Part shown: positions 48,601 through 60,000 of the stretch, piece by piece
Layout of the letters: each line of letters starts with the position of its first letter
How positions within the stretch are numbered: the stretch's first letter is position 1
From: Tubiluchus corallicola
Taxonomy: Eukaryota > Priapulida > Priapulimorpha > Priapulimorphida > Tubiluchidae
Direction: 5' to 3'
Assembly: GCA_030141605.1 (NCBI GenBank)
Contig: JAQGDQ010000006.1
Span: forward strand, 476,501 to 536,500
Length of the DNA stretch: 60,000 nucleotides
The notes under the pieces: generated by a model
Database searches by the model: none
Seen by the model: only the letters and a program-made list of their open reading frames with translations
Told to the model about the DNA's origin: nothing
Translations under genes and position numbers: made by a program

Positions 48601-50640
48601 ATAGGTTTGCCAGGTTGTTATTATAATTGTTGATAATGGTATGATTGATTACATAATTAAAATTACAAACATAAAAAATAGAAGAACAGTTCCTTCATGT
48701 TTTGATATTTTGCAGTTTGGTATGCCTGTGCTGAATCATTTGTAAAACGTTCTAGGATATAGGAACAAGCTGAATATATGCTGTCAGTATAAACTGGGCC
48801 AACACTGTACACCAGAATAAACCAGACGAAACCGGAATCTGGATTAGTTGGTCTATTTTTGCTCGGACCGCTATCATAGTGCAGCCAAAATAGTGCCTAC
48901 AAATTAAAAACATGACATTAAATCTTGTAAGCCATTTAACGTAAACAATACATTTATATTTAAGGGTGATGATGATGATGACAATGACTATCGTTATAAT
49001 AATGATTTAAAATTTGTTGTTGTGAATTTCGACCAGCCTAAACAAAGGCTTGTGTATTTCTTTTTTGTACTGCCTTTTAAGGTTGCTAAATCTATAGTTG
49101 TGTTTACTGTTGAACAATTAACTTCTGCCAATCTGATTGCAGTGCATGAAAACAGTAAAAAAATATTAACAAGAATGGACTGAAGCAGCTTTTAAGAAAA
49201 ACTACTAGTTTTAGCTTAACCGTACCATTTTTTCTATATATTTTAGTTCTAAGTCGTCAAATTGTTTGTCTTATTGCATGCAATGCTACTTATGCAGGCC
49301 TCTCATGTTTCAGCTGGCTAGCAGTAAACAGATTTGTGTTTACTGTTTGTGTAAATTATGCATAACTGTATGCGTGCATCTTCTCATTTCCTCCGAAAGT
49401 TTTGGATGTTTCATTTTTAGCTAGCAGCTGCACTTAAAATTGAAAATTGTAAAGCACCGCTTTCATTGAAGTCTTCTGTAAATCTGTTCAATAATACCCC
49501 TGAAACAGGTGGCTTTGCAGGTTGTAATAGAAAATCGGTCAAACAGGTATCTCGATCACCATAAAAATCCGGACGAACTTTTACATTATTAATTATCCAA
49601 TTCAAAACAAATCAAAAATTTTAGCTTGTGATGATAATTAAATATGTATAGCTTATTACAAGAAATTGACACATATTGTGTTTTAGTTGGTCTATTGAAC
49701 TGTCTTCACACACTTGCATTTTCATTTATTCTAAAACATTTTGCTGATCTTATTGCATAAAGAAATTTGTTAAACCAGCTTAATTTTTCTTTTAATTTCG
49801 AGACACATTATTTGAGATAAAATAAAAAGTCAAAATGCAAACCAGGGTAGTTAACATTTGTAATGAAAGATGCAATCTTAAGTTATGTAATTGTGTTTGT
49901 TTGAGTAATGCACGTGTTCCTGTTATGCATAAAGGCCAGTATTGCATCAGTTAAGAAGAATCAAAGCTAGAACTTGAAAAAATAAAAAAATGGTCTTTCT
50001 GTGGAATGTCTTGACTTAACTCTTCGGTCTTTGAACAGCAGCCTAGCATGCTTTTATAGCATGCAGTAAAAAGTGCTCTCTTCTTTTTTACATTTTACTC
50101 CACAAATCCACTGGCTTTCACTCCACATGTCCAACCAGCCTATGGAGGGAAAATGTACAATGTGTAACAGTGTAAGTCATATATACATTTCTATAATAGC
50201 CATTGAAACTTGCATGTGTACATGCTACGAAACAGCTGATACCAGAATGGTAATGTTTTAACATGTTTAGTGGGTCTTTTTCATGCAGTTAATGTTTTTA
50301 TTTATTTACGTAATGACATTTGTATGATATTTCAACTCTGCGTGGCTGAGACTAATTATTATATTTTTATTTTAGTTCTTTGGAGAACTAGGCCATACGT
50401 TCAGTGAGTTTGTAAAGGCAAGCGGAGAATACTGCCAGGCTCAGCACATATAAGTAGCCGAATTTTAGACAATTATTTAGGAAATTTTTAACTAATAAAG
50501 ACATTGTAAAGAAATCTGACAAAGTTTCGGATGGGGTAAGCCGTTTGCTGAACTGATAGTGTTTCGTCGTCTTCTGTGTGGAGAAAAAGAGGGGATACAT
50601 TCTTGACCTACTGATACAACAACAAAACATCCAAATTTCC
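42636..50640. other. 8-kb spacer between ALDH8A1 and PTP4A
   Basis: An ATTAAA at 42965-42970 may be the ALDH8A1 polyadenylation signal. No coding exon is supported in the rest. The end of the stretch should include the PTP4A 5' UTR; TTTTATTTTAG ending at 50375 could be the acceptor of the exon that carries the start codon, but this is a guess. Confidence 0.45.
45300..46450 (-). pseudogene. Weak trace of a degenerate retroelement ORF
   Basis: On the minus strand several short frames give protein-like text, for example MGINADMSTCISSVEISKPL near 46400, KEPSVSVFNKPHQLI near 46150 and SKASASDDLSAKVDN near 45600, separated by stops. The charged, helix-prone character suggests a gag or ORF1-type coiled coil, but no diagnostic motif is present. 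Confidence 0.25.
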
Positions 50641-53600
50641 ATGATGACATCATCAAACAGATCTAATGTGCGTCCTGCACCTGCTGAAATCACATTTAAG
50701 AACATGCGCTTTCTAATTACTGACCGACCAACTGATCTCAATATGCCCCAGTACATTGAGGTAATTTTACTTTTTTTAATCAAATTGACTTAGCATTTTA
50801 AAGTTTGAAAAAGTGAATGTTAATTCACAGTGACATTCATGTGCTTGTTTCAAAATTTATAATAGTTTGTATAAGTTTGGTGTTTTTTCTGGTTGTCTTG
50901 CACATATTTTCCAGTTTCATTTCTGCAAAAATTAGCAACTTGTAAATTCTGTAAATTTGCATTCCATCCTTTTTTAATTATTCCTCAATTAACAATTACG
51001 TTGTTTGTTAGGTTGGCATTACATCTACTGAAAAAGTAAAAATCTGGGTGTCATTTCTACATCTACAAATTATAAATGGCATCCCAGGTTATTATTCAAC
51101 CAGTATTAAATCAGCTATGAATTAGATGATTAGTGAATAGTATTTCTCTATTTTGAAATCAATGATGAATTAGTTTTCAATTTTCATTCTGTTAGGCATT
51201 TTTGTTTGTTTGTTTGTTTGTTTGTTTAATATTTTGTATTAATTTTAGGTAAGCTATCAACTTTGAAACTAGTGTCACCATGTAACTTTAGTTAATGCTT
51301 CTGTCTTCATAAACAACTGATGGTGTAACTGTAACGACTGATTTACGAGTGTCGTAAACTTCCATTTGAGACTCCATTTTGTTTCATCAGAACTCGTTGA
51401 TTTTTTGTGCCCCATTTAACTGAATTAGCATAACATCAAGGAGAAAGTGAACCCATGACTTTAACATTCACTTGAAACCAAACAGTGATTTTTTTCTCAA
51501 GAACGTGTTTGGATAAGGTGAAGGATAGCAGCTGTATGTGCTATGTTTAGCTGAGAGCTTGTTACATGTGTCGTGTCCCGGAAAGTTTATACATTACTAA
51601 TACAAAGTTGTTTTCCGCAGCAAGTGGCTCATATTGCTTTCCCATTTACTAAATATACACCAGCAATCTAGCATCCATCCAGTAATTATTTCAATATCTC
51701 GTTTGGGCAGTGGTCTGGAAATCATCTTAAAAGTTGGATACAGTTATTTTTTCAAATTAGAGTTTTGTAAAACGAGACCTATTTTCATTTTTTTTTCAAG
51801 GCCAGCCACTGCTATTCTAGTTGTAGCTGGTATTCCTTGGGATTTTTTTAAAATTAGGTGAGATGTTATGACAGTTATTTAACTACATGATTGTTATTAA
51901 ACTGTGTTACATTTGTGAATGTGGCGACATATCCAGTCAGCTAACAACTTTTTCCTCTGTCAGAAATCAGGATATTGATTCAAATTAATGGCATTTTTCT
52001 GGATGTTACCAGTCTTGTTCAGTCATGTGTTTTATAAGTTGATGCTGTAAATTTTGTGACAGATTGTGTCATCTTCGAATTATATCTATTATAAAAAAGT
52101 TTTCCATAAAACAAAAACACTGAGGCAGAATCGCGGGCATTAAGTTTCAAACCATGGATTAGCGGATCTACTAGTTTCCCAATCCGCAAAAAATTTGGAC
52201 CGCAAAGATGAAATCTGCAGTCTGCTAATAATCTGCGTTTTGCTATTAATAACGATCCGGACCGCCCTACTGAATAAATTTAAATCCGCAATGCGTCATG
52301 GTCTGCAAAGTGTCGGATCCTGATGCTGCTTACTTGGCTTTTTTAATTCAAATCTGCATAATAATCTGCATTTTTAGCTGACTTCGGTTTAAATAATTGT
52401 AACTGTAAAAAGGAATATTAGAATATTCTCCATCTGATGTTATTATTTCACATTAGTATTTTTAATAGCAAATAAAAGATTTACTACTGCTGCTGCTCTT
52501 GCTACTGTTAGTACAGTAATACATTCATTTAATAATTAATGAAGCTAATTGTTATTTTCATTTCATTGTTATTCAACCTGGTAGCTTGTGATGAGTGTCA
52601 GTCTGTCATTTTCTTCCCACAATGCGCACATTGTTATCTTGCACGGATTAACGTTAATGAAAATTAAAATGTGCAAAGATCCAATCCGCAAAAATTTTTG
52701 ATCCGCATCTGGTCCACATATATCTTCAATAGTTGATCACAATCTGATCTGCAATAAATCTTGCGGATCTTTGTCCGATCCGGTCTGCAGTATCATGGTC
52801 CACTCATCACTGTTTCAAACTGAAAGCAATTATTAGGCAATACAGGTTTTGACAATACTGAGTAGGTCAAATTCTTTTTTTCCTTTTACGGGAATCACAG
52901 AATTTTGTAAGGTTTTTCTTTCAGTCAAAGTTGTGTTTTTAAGTTTCAGCATTTAAAATAATAAATAATGTTTTTTAGCAACTGAAAAACAAGGGAGTAG
53001 TTGATGTGGTGAGAGTTTGCGAACCAACATACAAAACTCAGAGTCTGGAAGAAGCTGGAATTCGAGTACTCGTAAGTTTATTTAACTAAAATCAACCCAG
53101 CTAATATTTAAAATATGTGCTAACATATTTCTAGACTCGTGCTACTTTCACTTGTCATGGTTTGGCTTGACTGTTGATAACTGACATCAATGCTTGCTTT
53201 TGAATTTATTAGATTTGCTTAATCATTCTCCAGGAATTTGTTTTCGTTTCTGACCTTCCTGTGACTGTAATTAAGAAAATGAAATCCTCATTGATGGTGT
53301 AAATGTCACTTTGATTAACTGCTAGCTTACTTGCATAGTCATAGCTTTTTTATGTTTTTTTCCCAAGAGATCAGCATGTCTACGCCTTAACATCACTCCC
53401 AGCCTAAAATAAAACCATGTAATTTATATTCACAATATAGACTTCCCCAGATTGATACTTTATCGCTAAAAGTATTTTTTATGGTGGGTAATGAAATCAT
53501 TGAATAGATTTTCTTGTTTCTATGATTTTATACTGTGTTTATTTTTTTTAAAAATTTCATTCAAACTGTTTTTTGAATTTCTGCTAATTGACCACGTACA

Positions 53601-56600
53601 GGTTTACTATTTGTACCCTGACACTTATAAGTTAATCTGTGAGCAGTACTTTAAATTGCTAACTTTCGTATTTTTTAATGGTTCCATGTTGTTTTATATA
53701 GAATTGTACATGAAAGTATAACTTATATAGCTTGTGCTCCCCTACAGTATGAAATCTCAGTTCATATGTTGTCTTTCTATCAATTTGCCCCATTCTGTAT
53801 TATTGTAGTTGGCAAGAGATTAAATAATGTCCTATTTTTTTTGCATCTGTTTTTGGTAGTTTTGAAATTAAGGAAATAACCTTGGTTTGCCTGGTAATAC
53901 CCAATATTCTTCTGTCTTCTGTCTTACATGAATTTTCATAAATTGATAAGTGCCTGGCTGCATTTTACTTTTGAAATTATTTTGAGTTGTGGAAGAAATC
54001 TTAATGGCACAATCAATAGACATTAGATCAGCAGGATATTGCTAAAATGGCGTGGCAAGGTAATTTGTCGCATAGCATGCTTGAGATTGCAACGGATGCT
54101 TCATTATTGATGAGTAATGCCAATATTAAATTACGTGAAAACAGCATTTGCACTAGGCATGTGGGAGCAATAGAATTTTTACCAATTGTGAGCATTTTTT
54201 CAAGATAAACTGTTTTGGAAATTTCAAAAAATTCGAGATCATTTAAATGTAAGTGTTGTTGGCTTTAATAGTTTTAACTTTCTGTTTCACTGCAACTCTG
54301 TTTACCTCAAAATAAGCCCTTAGTTGTCAATTTAAGTTGAAATCTCAGTGTTAAAATACGTATGATGCTGCTAGCATATATTAATTGTGTTGGTAGGCCT
54401 ATGTATGATTTGTATACGTAGATGTACAATAAGTCATCTCGATTTTAGTGTCACTGTGCCACCTCATTCATGGTTATTCTTGATTTCAGGATGTTTGCAA
54501 GAAATAGAAAGCTAAAAACTTTTGGGCCTCCTTTTGGCCTTTTTTGCAAAAGTTGGTATTTCATAATTAAAAAGTGGTCTCTGTTCAGGTAATTCATAAA
54601 TTTGCTCACCCCCATGGATGTTACAACTTAACTGTTATAGTTTTCTCGGGTGACTGGGGTATCGCACTGTGACTGTTTTTCAAAGGGCACCCAACAAATT
54701 TTTCAAAATTTTGCACAGGCAGTCTTAAAAACTTATTTTTGTTGATTTTAGGCATCCCAAAACATAATAAGCACACTTTTGGACAAAAAAGCAATCTGTA
54801 AGGCACGAAAGTTCGTTTTTAAGATGTATCTAGACCACTGAACAAGATTTTGACAATTTAATTCAGCATTTCCCTGATTTCAGTAAGAATGTTAAAAGTT
54901 GTAAACCAGTCATTACATTCCTCCTATAGAGCTTGCATTATTTTGCAATGCAATTTCTACAGCGGAGCTGTTAAAACTGTATCTTGTAGTAGTTTAATAC
55001 TTAAAAAGCTTTGTCTTTTAATTTCGCAGGATTGGTGCTTTGATGATGGTAGTCCTCCACCTGAGAATATTGTTGAAGATTGGATCTTACTTTTGAAGAA
55101 AAGATTTCGCGAAGATCCTGGTTGTTGTATTGCAGTACACTGCGTTGCTGGATTAGGAAGGTACAATCTTGCTACTTTCATTAAGTGACCAATTATCTTG
55201 TTCTTAAAATTGGACTCTAATTTAGCATTTTGGTCATCAAAAATACTTTTCATTAAAAGTACGCATTGTTAGTGAACTGTCTGTGGTGCCATTCATCAAC
55301 AATCACTTAGATGGTAGTGATCTTTCATAACTTGCCATTCGTAAAGATGAGCTCTAAGCATTTTTAACTTAGTAAGTGTGTATCTCTTGAAGTGAGGATA
55401 ATTGGATTTACAATTGTGAACCATTTTTCAATAGTATTGTCGGTTGTTTAGGTTGACGTTGGGATGTTTTTCAAGTTACTTTTTGTGTGACCTAGAAAGC
55501 ATGAAATAGCGCTCTTACTGCGACCCATATGGAAAGTATCCAGTTTGCCTTGAATGACACTGCATGAAACCGCTGAGCTATCTCTGACTGTCCTTCATTG
55601 TTGTTATTGTAATTTGTAAAGTACTATATGTATAGCTCAGGCAAACTAACTTTATATTCACATATTTGTAATAAAATGCTAGGTCTTACTTGGCAGTGTT
55701 ATACTGAAATCAGTAGTACACAAAAGCACTTTGCTTGTGTGTTTGTTAAGAGAAATATGTGTGAAAGAGCAAGTAATTATATTTTAAGCATGTTCTACCA
55801 TGTGATTTTTCTCAAATGCTTTTCACTTTTACATTTTGTACACATTTTATAATTCATCAATGTTTTTCTTGTGTTAGATAAGCATAGTATTACTTTTTTA
55901 GCAGTTCACTATTGTTATGCGTGATATCTCATATCTGTATAGCAATTTATTGATCATTTAGTATGCTTAAAATTTTCGCAATTGTTTTAATACCTGTTGG
56001 TTTTTTTTTGTCAAGGGCGCCAGTATTAGTAGCACTAGCACTCATAGAAGCTGGACAAAAGTATGAAGATGCAGTTGAGATGATTAGACAGTAAGTTTCG
56101 TTTTTGTTTTGGGTCACTAATTATCTATATGTTAGATAAGTAAGACAACTTATTCATTGTAATGTTTCTAATCCAGAACACTTGTAGCTAGTCCAACTTT
56201 TAGTGCCTTAGCCTTTTTTTAGATTTTAAGTTTTTCAAATGTTATTCAATTCAATTCTCAGTTGTCTGTTATACTAAATTTGCATTATGTTGTAATGAGC
56301 CTGCATCGCTGTGTTAAATCTGGACAGGAAGTGATGAAATGAATCCAAATGGACTTCATGGCATTTATTTGACTTTAAATAGGAACGTACTCTACATAAG
56401 GAATCATCTCTCTGTAGATGTTCTAATTGTATGTGCTTTATTGCACTATGTAATTAAATTAGTGCTTTCCTTTTAGAAAGTGTCTGTGACATTCGTCATC
56501 ACATTTTACCTTCCATTACATTTCATGCCCCTTTGATTGTATAGAAATTGAGTGCACAGGTATTGCATGCTTGCAAGCACGCCTACTGTTAACAAAATGT

Positions 56601-59269
56601 CAATGTTTAGTCAACAGATTCAACAACTACTGACATGACCTTTACTGTTGAATATATTCCAGTGTGCATTAGTGAGCTTAATTAGTCCTCACATGTTCTT
56701 TATAACCACTTTACATAAATAATATGCTGCATTATAGCTGTTTATCAAGTTTAGCTGTGCATGTCTAATAATAGCAATTATCACGAATAGAATGTTGTGA
56801 TGTGTACATGAAATTATCATTACTGCCTCATGAAATGAAATGCCTTGTTGGCAGCAGACTAAATATTGATGTCAGAATCCACAAAGCGAATATCTAGTTT
56901 TGCTGCCTGCTATATTAGCTATGCAACTTGTGCTATGTGTGTTTGTGAGTTTATAGCATGTATCATCATTACGCACTGAGTAAATTCAGCTGCATCATAA
57001 ATTAATTCCTTGGTTGTGTAGAATTGATGCAGAATTTATTATCTCTGTGGAATAAAAATCCCGGCTGTTATTAGTTCATGAGCTGATAATGTTGTTGCAA
57101 TGGCTGCCATGTAAAACCTACAGTTGTTTACTAAATATGAGTTTTATTTTCAAAATAAAAAAATAATTCCAAAATTCCCAACACTCTAAATGAATTACAA
57201 ACTTTATAATTATGGTTATAGGTTCTGTTCATAATTATTATCAAGATCTTCCTACCAGCATATCGTTTTTACAAAATATTGTTTTCACTATAATTGATTG
57301 TTAGAACAAAGTTATGAAGCTCTTTGAAAAGTATTTCCTGAAGAAGTAATCTGTACAGTTTTTGATGGCTTGCAGTGTATAAACTGTACCATTTAAAATG
57401 GCTTAAAGCAATCGAAAATGGAAAATCATACAGAATACTATGGGAAGCCATACTGCCCTTATGCCTCTTGCAGTTTACTGACTGCCTTGACTGACTAGGA
57501 ATATTATAAAATTTAATTACTTGGTTAAAAATTCTATTACATTATGGGTAACTGATAGTCTATACAGTTTTTATGTATCTTATAAAACAGGTTTTTTCCA
57601 GTTAAACGTACGCATACATTTCACGTTTCCACTATTTTCTAATTAATGCAGAATTTCTTAAAATCTTGTTTATCACGTTATTGATTAGTTAATGTCTTAT
57701 AGATGAATCTTTGCATGTGCTACAATGGTTGCCTGTAATATTCATTACTAGTACCAAATGAAATGTTTGATGTAATTTTACAAAGTTTGTTAAATTAGAT
57801 TATAATTACAGCTGGTTGTAGATTAATGTAATTGCAAATACATTACTAGTCTATTATTCACAGAACAGCAGTGGGAAAGCATAATTTTGTGAAATTTCAT
57901 ACACATGACTTTTTTGGTACAAAGCTAATGTGCAGTTTTTTTATATGCACTTTGGCACACTGCAAACTGAAATCTAGTACCCTCAAGTCACAAATGGGTT
58001 TATTTACTGTTGATACATTTGTATTTGTGACTAAACCGAAACCTTGCTCATTATCAAGGATAACCCTTTGAGATGAGATACTGACCTGACAGAGGTATCA
58101 TATCCATATTTAGATGATATACATACCTCCTGAGTGAGGTAAACAGGCAGAATCAGTACGACAAATAAAGCTTCCCACAACAAATAATGAATAGCAAACC
58201 ATTCACTGACCAGCTAAGGCATCACATATAACTTTGCATTGCTAGGTGTACACTGTGACCACTTTGCTATGTTTCTCTATTCAATGTAGTTATAACCATG
58301 GGTATTGTAGCTAGTCTAGTGAAAGGAATGAAATAATCCAACGTTATAAAATTTATTACACTGTATTTCTGGCATAAATAGCTTAACAAGACGGTTAATG
58401 TCGATTTTATCTCGCATGTGTATTACAACTCTTTTATGATTTCACTTTGTTAGAGTATATTAAGCTTAACAGAATTTTTATTAGACAACATTGTATTTAT
58501 AATACTAGCACTGTTTTTAAGTATATTGTACAGAGCAGATAAAGCATCCATACATATATTTGAAACTTCAACAAACATGCACTTTATGTATGTTTTATTG
58601 CATATACCAATCTCTTTATCTTATTTGCTGCATCCTGGTTTAATTTGAACTTTGAGCATGTAAGACGTGAACAAAAACTGTGAGCACGTTGGGAACAGCT
58701 TACTGGTGCTTAAATATGATCAGAACTGATTATAATGGTTCATTCATCTAGCAAGCTTGCACATTATGAATAAACTCCTTACCAGACACTGCAGTTTGTA
58801 TTAACTTCCTTGCGTTGGCAGACCTTCGTGTACACATCATACTGTGACTTACTAAGCAGACTGGCATTGTAATTAATTTACACAATAAGTTCATGCTGAC
58901 CACACTGATAATTGTATATTAACTTTGGGTGACATTAATCTGAATGTAAGCACTTACAGTACATACAAGCAGGTCAGAGTCATTTATCTAGCCTTAAAAT
59001 TATTTGACTATGGCTGAACTTAACGGTTATTGTTGACTTTAGTATGTTTACGTTACTGTGTTTTAGTGGTATTAGATGTATTTTGTTTTGTTCTTTTTTA
59101 TGGACATTTGCTTCAAACAAAATGCTTTATATTCAGTTCAAGCATTTGTATTTCCAGGAGGCGAAGAGGAGCTATCAATGCAAAGCAGCTTACCTATCTT
59201 GAAAAATACCGTCCTAAATCTCGGCTGAAGGTTAAGAATGGTGTAGATAAGAAGTGTATTATACAGTAG
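50641..59269 (+). CDS. PTP4A1: PTP4A/PRL protein tyrosine phosphatase (5 exons, 176 aa)
   Basis: Exons: 50641-50760, 52979-53071, 55030-55160, 56016-56090, 59158-59269, GT-AG introns with matching phases. PRL phosphatases are small membrane-associated dual-specificity-type enzymes that in animals bind CNNM magnesium transporters. Visible motifs: [17 protein letters not shown] at the N-terminus, the regulatory Cys C54 in VRVCEPTY, the acid loop WCFDDG with D77, the P-loop [10 protein letters not shown] with nucleophile C109 and R115, [10 protein letters not shown], and a C-terminal CIIQ CaaX box for prenylation after a basic stretch. Length fits the family (173 aa in humans). The frame is open upstream to an ATG at 50578, but 50641 gives the usual short N-terminus. 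The symbol stands for the whole PTP4A group; invertebrates usually have one copy. Confidence 0.93.
51201..51227. repeat. (TTTG)n microsatellite
   Basis: Nearly seven tandem TTTG units in the first coding intron of PTP4A. Confidence 0.85.
52153..52812. mobile_element. 660-bp hAT-type non-autonomous element
   Basis: The left end CATGGATTAGCGGATC aligns with the right end read inward, CAGTGATGAGTGGACC, as imperfect inverted repeats. TTTCAAAC at 52145-52152 recurs at 52813-52820, an exact 8-bp target duplication. The interior is dense in GATCCG and AATCCGCA motifs near both ends, as often found as subterminal transposase-binding repeats in hAT elements. No transposase frame is present. It lies in intron 1 of the PTP4A coding region. 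Confidence 0.8.
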
Positions 59270-60000
59270 ACAAGTCAACTTGGTGCCAATACTAATTTGT
59301 CTGCATGCTAGACCTGCCGCCAAATTATTTAAAAATTTTCGCTGCATCAAATGCACTTTAGGTTGGCAAAATCTTTGTCATTCTTCGAGAAAGATGTCAT
59401 AATTTTCTTTTTATAGGTCATTCTTGAATTTGGAGGTGGTGTTATGTGTTATGGTTACATTCAGAACTGCATTATTGTTTAAATTTAGTCAAGTAAGATA
59501 ATAAACTGAACACTTGTTCATTGATGAACGGAAACTTTTGTTTTAATCTCAGTATGTTTTGCAGCACCATTTTTAGTGCTGTTTGGTACCTTTTCTTTTT
59601 TCTAGCCACACATACTTGATCTAGTCACTTGGATATTTTTGAGCTCTGTGCTATGCACTTGAAACGTTTCATGAACTTTTTTCATACACTGGTTTTTTTG
59701 TTCTTTTTGTTTACTGTTTGTAGTTTCAAGTCCTCCCAAATAAACAGTGGAGCCTTTGTGGTTAGAAATATAACTACATCTCTAACTTCAAACACAAGTC
59801 TGGATTGTCTCAGGTTAGGTTTTGAAACAAGACGTGGTCTTTACTCTTCAGATAGACTATGACTCAGAAAGACTCTTCACTCTTTTATTAATTACAACTA
59901 CAATGTAGCTCACTTTTGTTGAACCTCCTCATCTTACCCAAGTTTTCACTTGTCTGTAGCACACTGCATTTATTTCTTACAATTCTTGTCATCATAGAAC
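59270..60000 (+). other. PTP4A 3' UTR and downstream sequence
   Basis: The sequence after the stop codon is T-rich and holds two AATAAA hexamers, at 59500-59505 and 59739-59744. No further gene is recognised before the end of the window. Confidence 0.55.
59500..59505 (+). terminator. Likely PTP4A polyadenylation signal (AATAAA)
   Basis: Canonical AATAAA 231 bp after the PTP4A stop, followed by T-rich and GT-containing sequence. A second AATAAA at 59739 could serve as an alternative distal site. Confidence 0.55.

Noticed and set aside
50578-50640. Upstream in-frame ATG that would extend PTP4A by 21 residues
   Set aside because: PRL proteins have a short N-terminus just before the RPAP...KNMRFLIT motif; the extension shows no conservation signal.
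54621-54806. 61-codon minus-strand frame in a PTP4A intron
   Set aside because: Protein-like wording but no family or splice support; probably repeat-derived.

Overview
The window reads as AT-rich nuclear DNA from an invertebrate animal. Every recognisable protein is animal-type: a cohesin RAD21 with a separase site, a kynurenine-pathway ALDH8A1, a prenylated PRL phosphatase, a PYCR3-like reductase and an LRRC34-like repeat protein. Genes are split by many introns, and introns and spacers are full of decayed transposable elements. I cannot name the species from sequence alone. There are no operons, CRISPR arrays, rRNA genes or intact tRNA genes.

Layout: (1) 1-812 (+), the 3' end of an LRRC34-like gene. 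(2) 813-5733, spacer with a 190-bp terminal-inverted-repeat element enclosing a tRNA-like Pol III promoter, a trinucleotide microsatellite, and a decayed CR1-like LINE carrying a nested 207-bp insertion. (3) 5734-13926 (+), complete six-exon pyrroline-5-carboxylate reductase; its 4.3-kb first intron holds a TIR transposon and a diverged direct repeat. (4) 14928-16198 (-), a 5'-truncated but nearly open RTE-like LINE with an 11-bp target duplication. (5) 17631-24736 (-), complete 11-exon RAD21, 662 aa. (6) 24737-33123, about 8.4 kb of spacer with repeat remnants and one unidentified exon-like ORF near 29.8 kb. (7) 33124-42635 (+), complete ten-exon ALDH8A1, 484 aa, with one GC-AG intron and two DNA-transposon insertions. 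(8) 42636-50640, spacer with a weak retroelement-like trace. (9) 50641-59269 (+), complete five-exon PTP4A/PRL phosphatase, 176 aa, with a hAT insertion in its first coding intron, then its 3' UTR with AATAAA.

The genes are unrelated housekeeping loci (proline synthesis, sister-chromatid cohesion, tryptophan catabolism, phosphatase signalling). PYCR and RAD21 are convergent; RAD21 and ALDH8A1 are divergent but 8.4 kb apart. Exon models were built by hand from splice dinucleotides, phase continuity and family sequence; phases close exactly for all four complete genes. I see no convincing undescribed multi-gene system. The most interesting items are the tRNA-like element inside perfect inverted repeats, the unidentified exon-like ORF, the GC-AG intron, and the WCFDD variant in the PRL acid loop.
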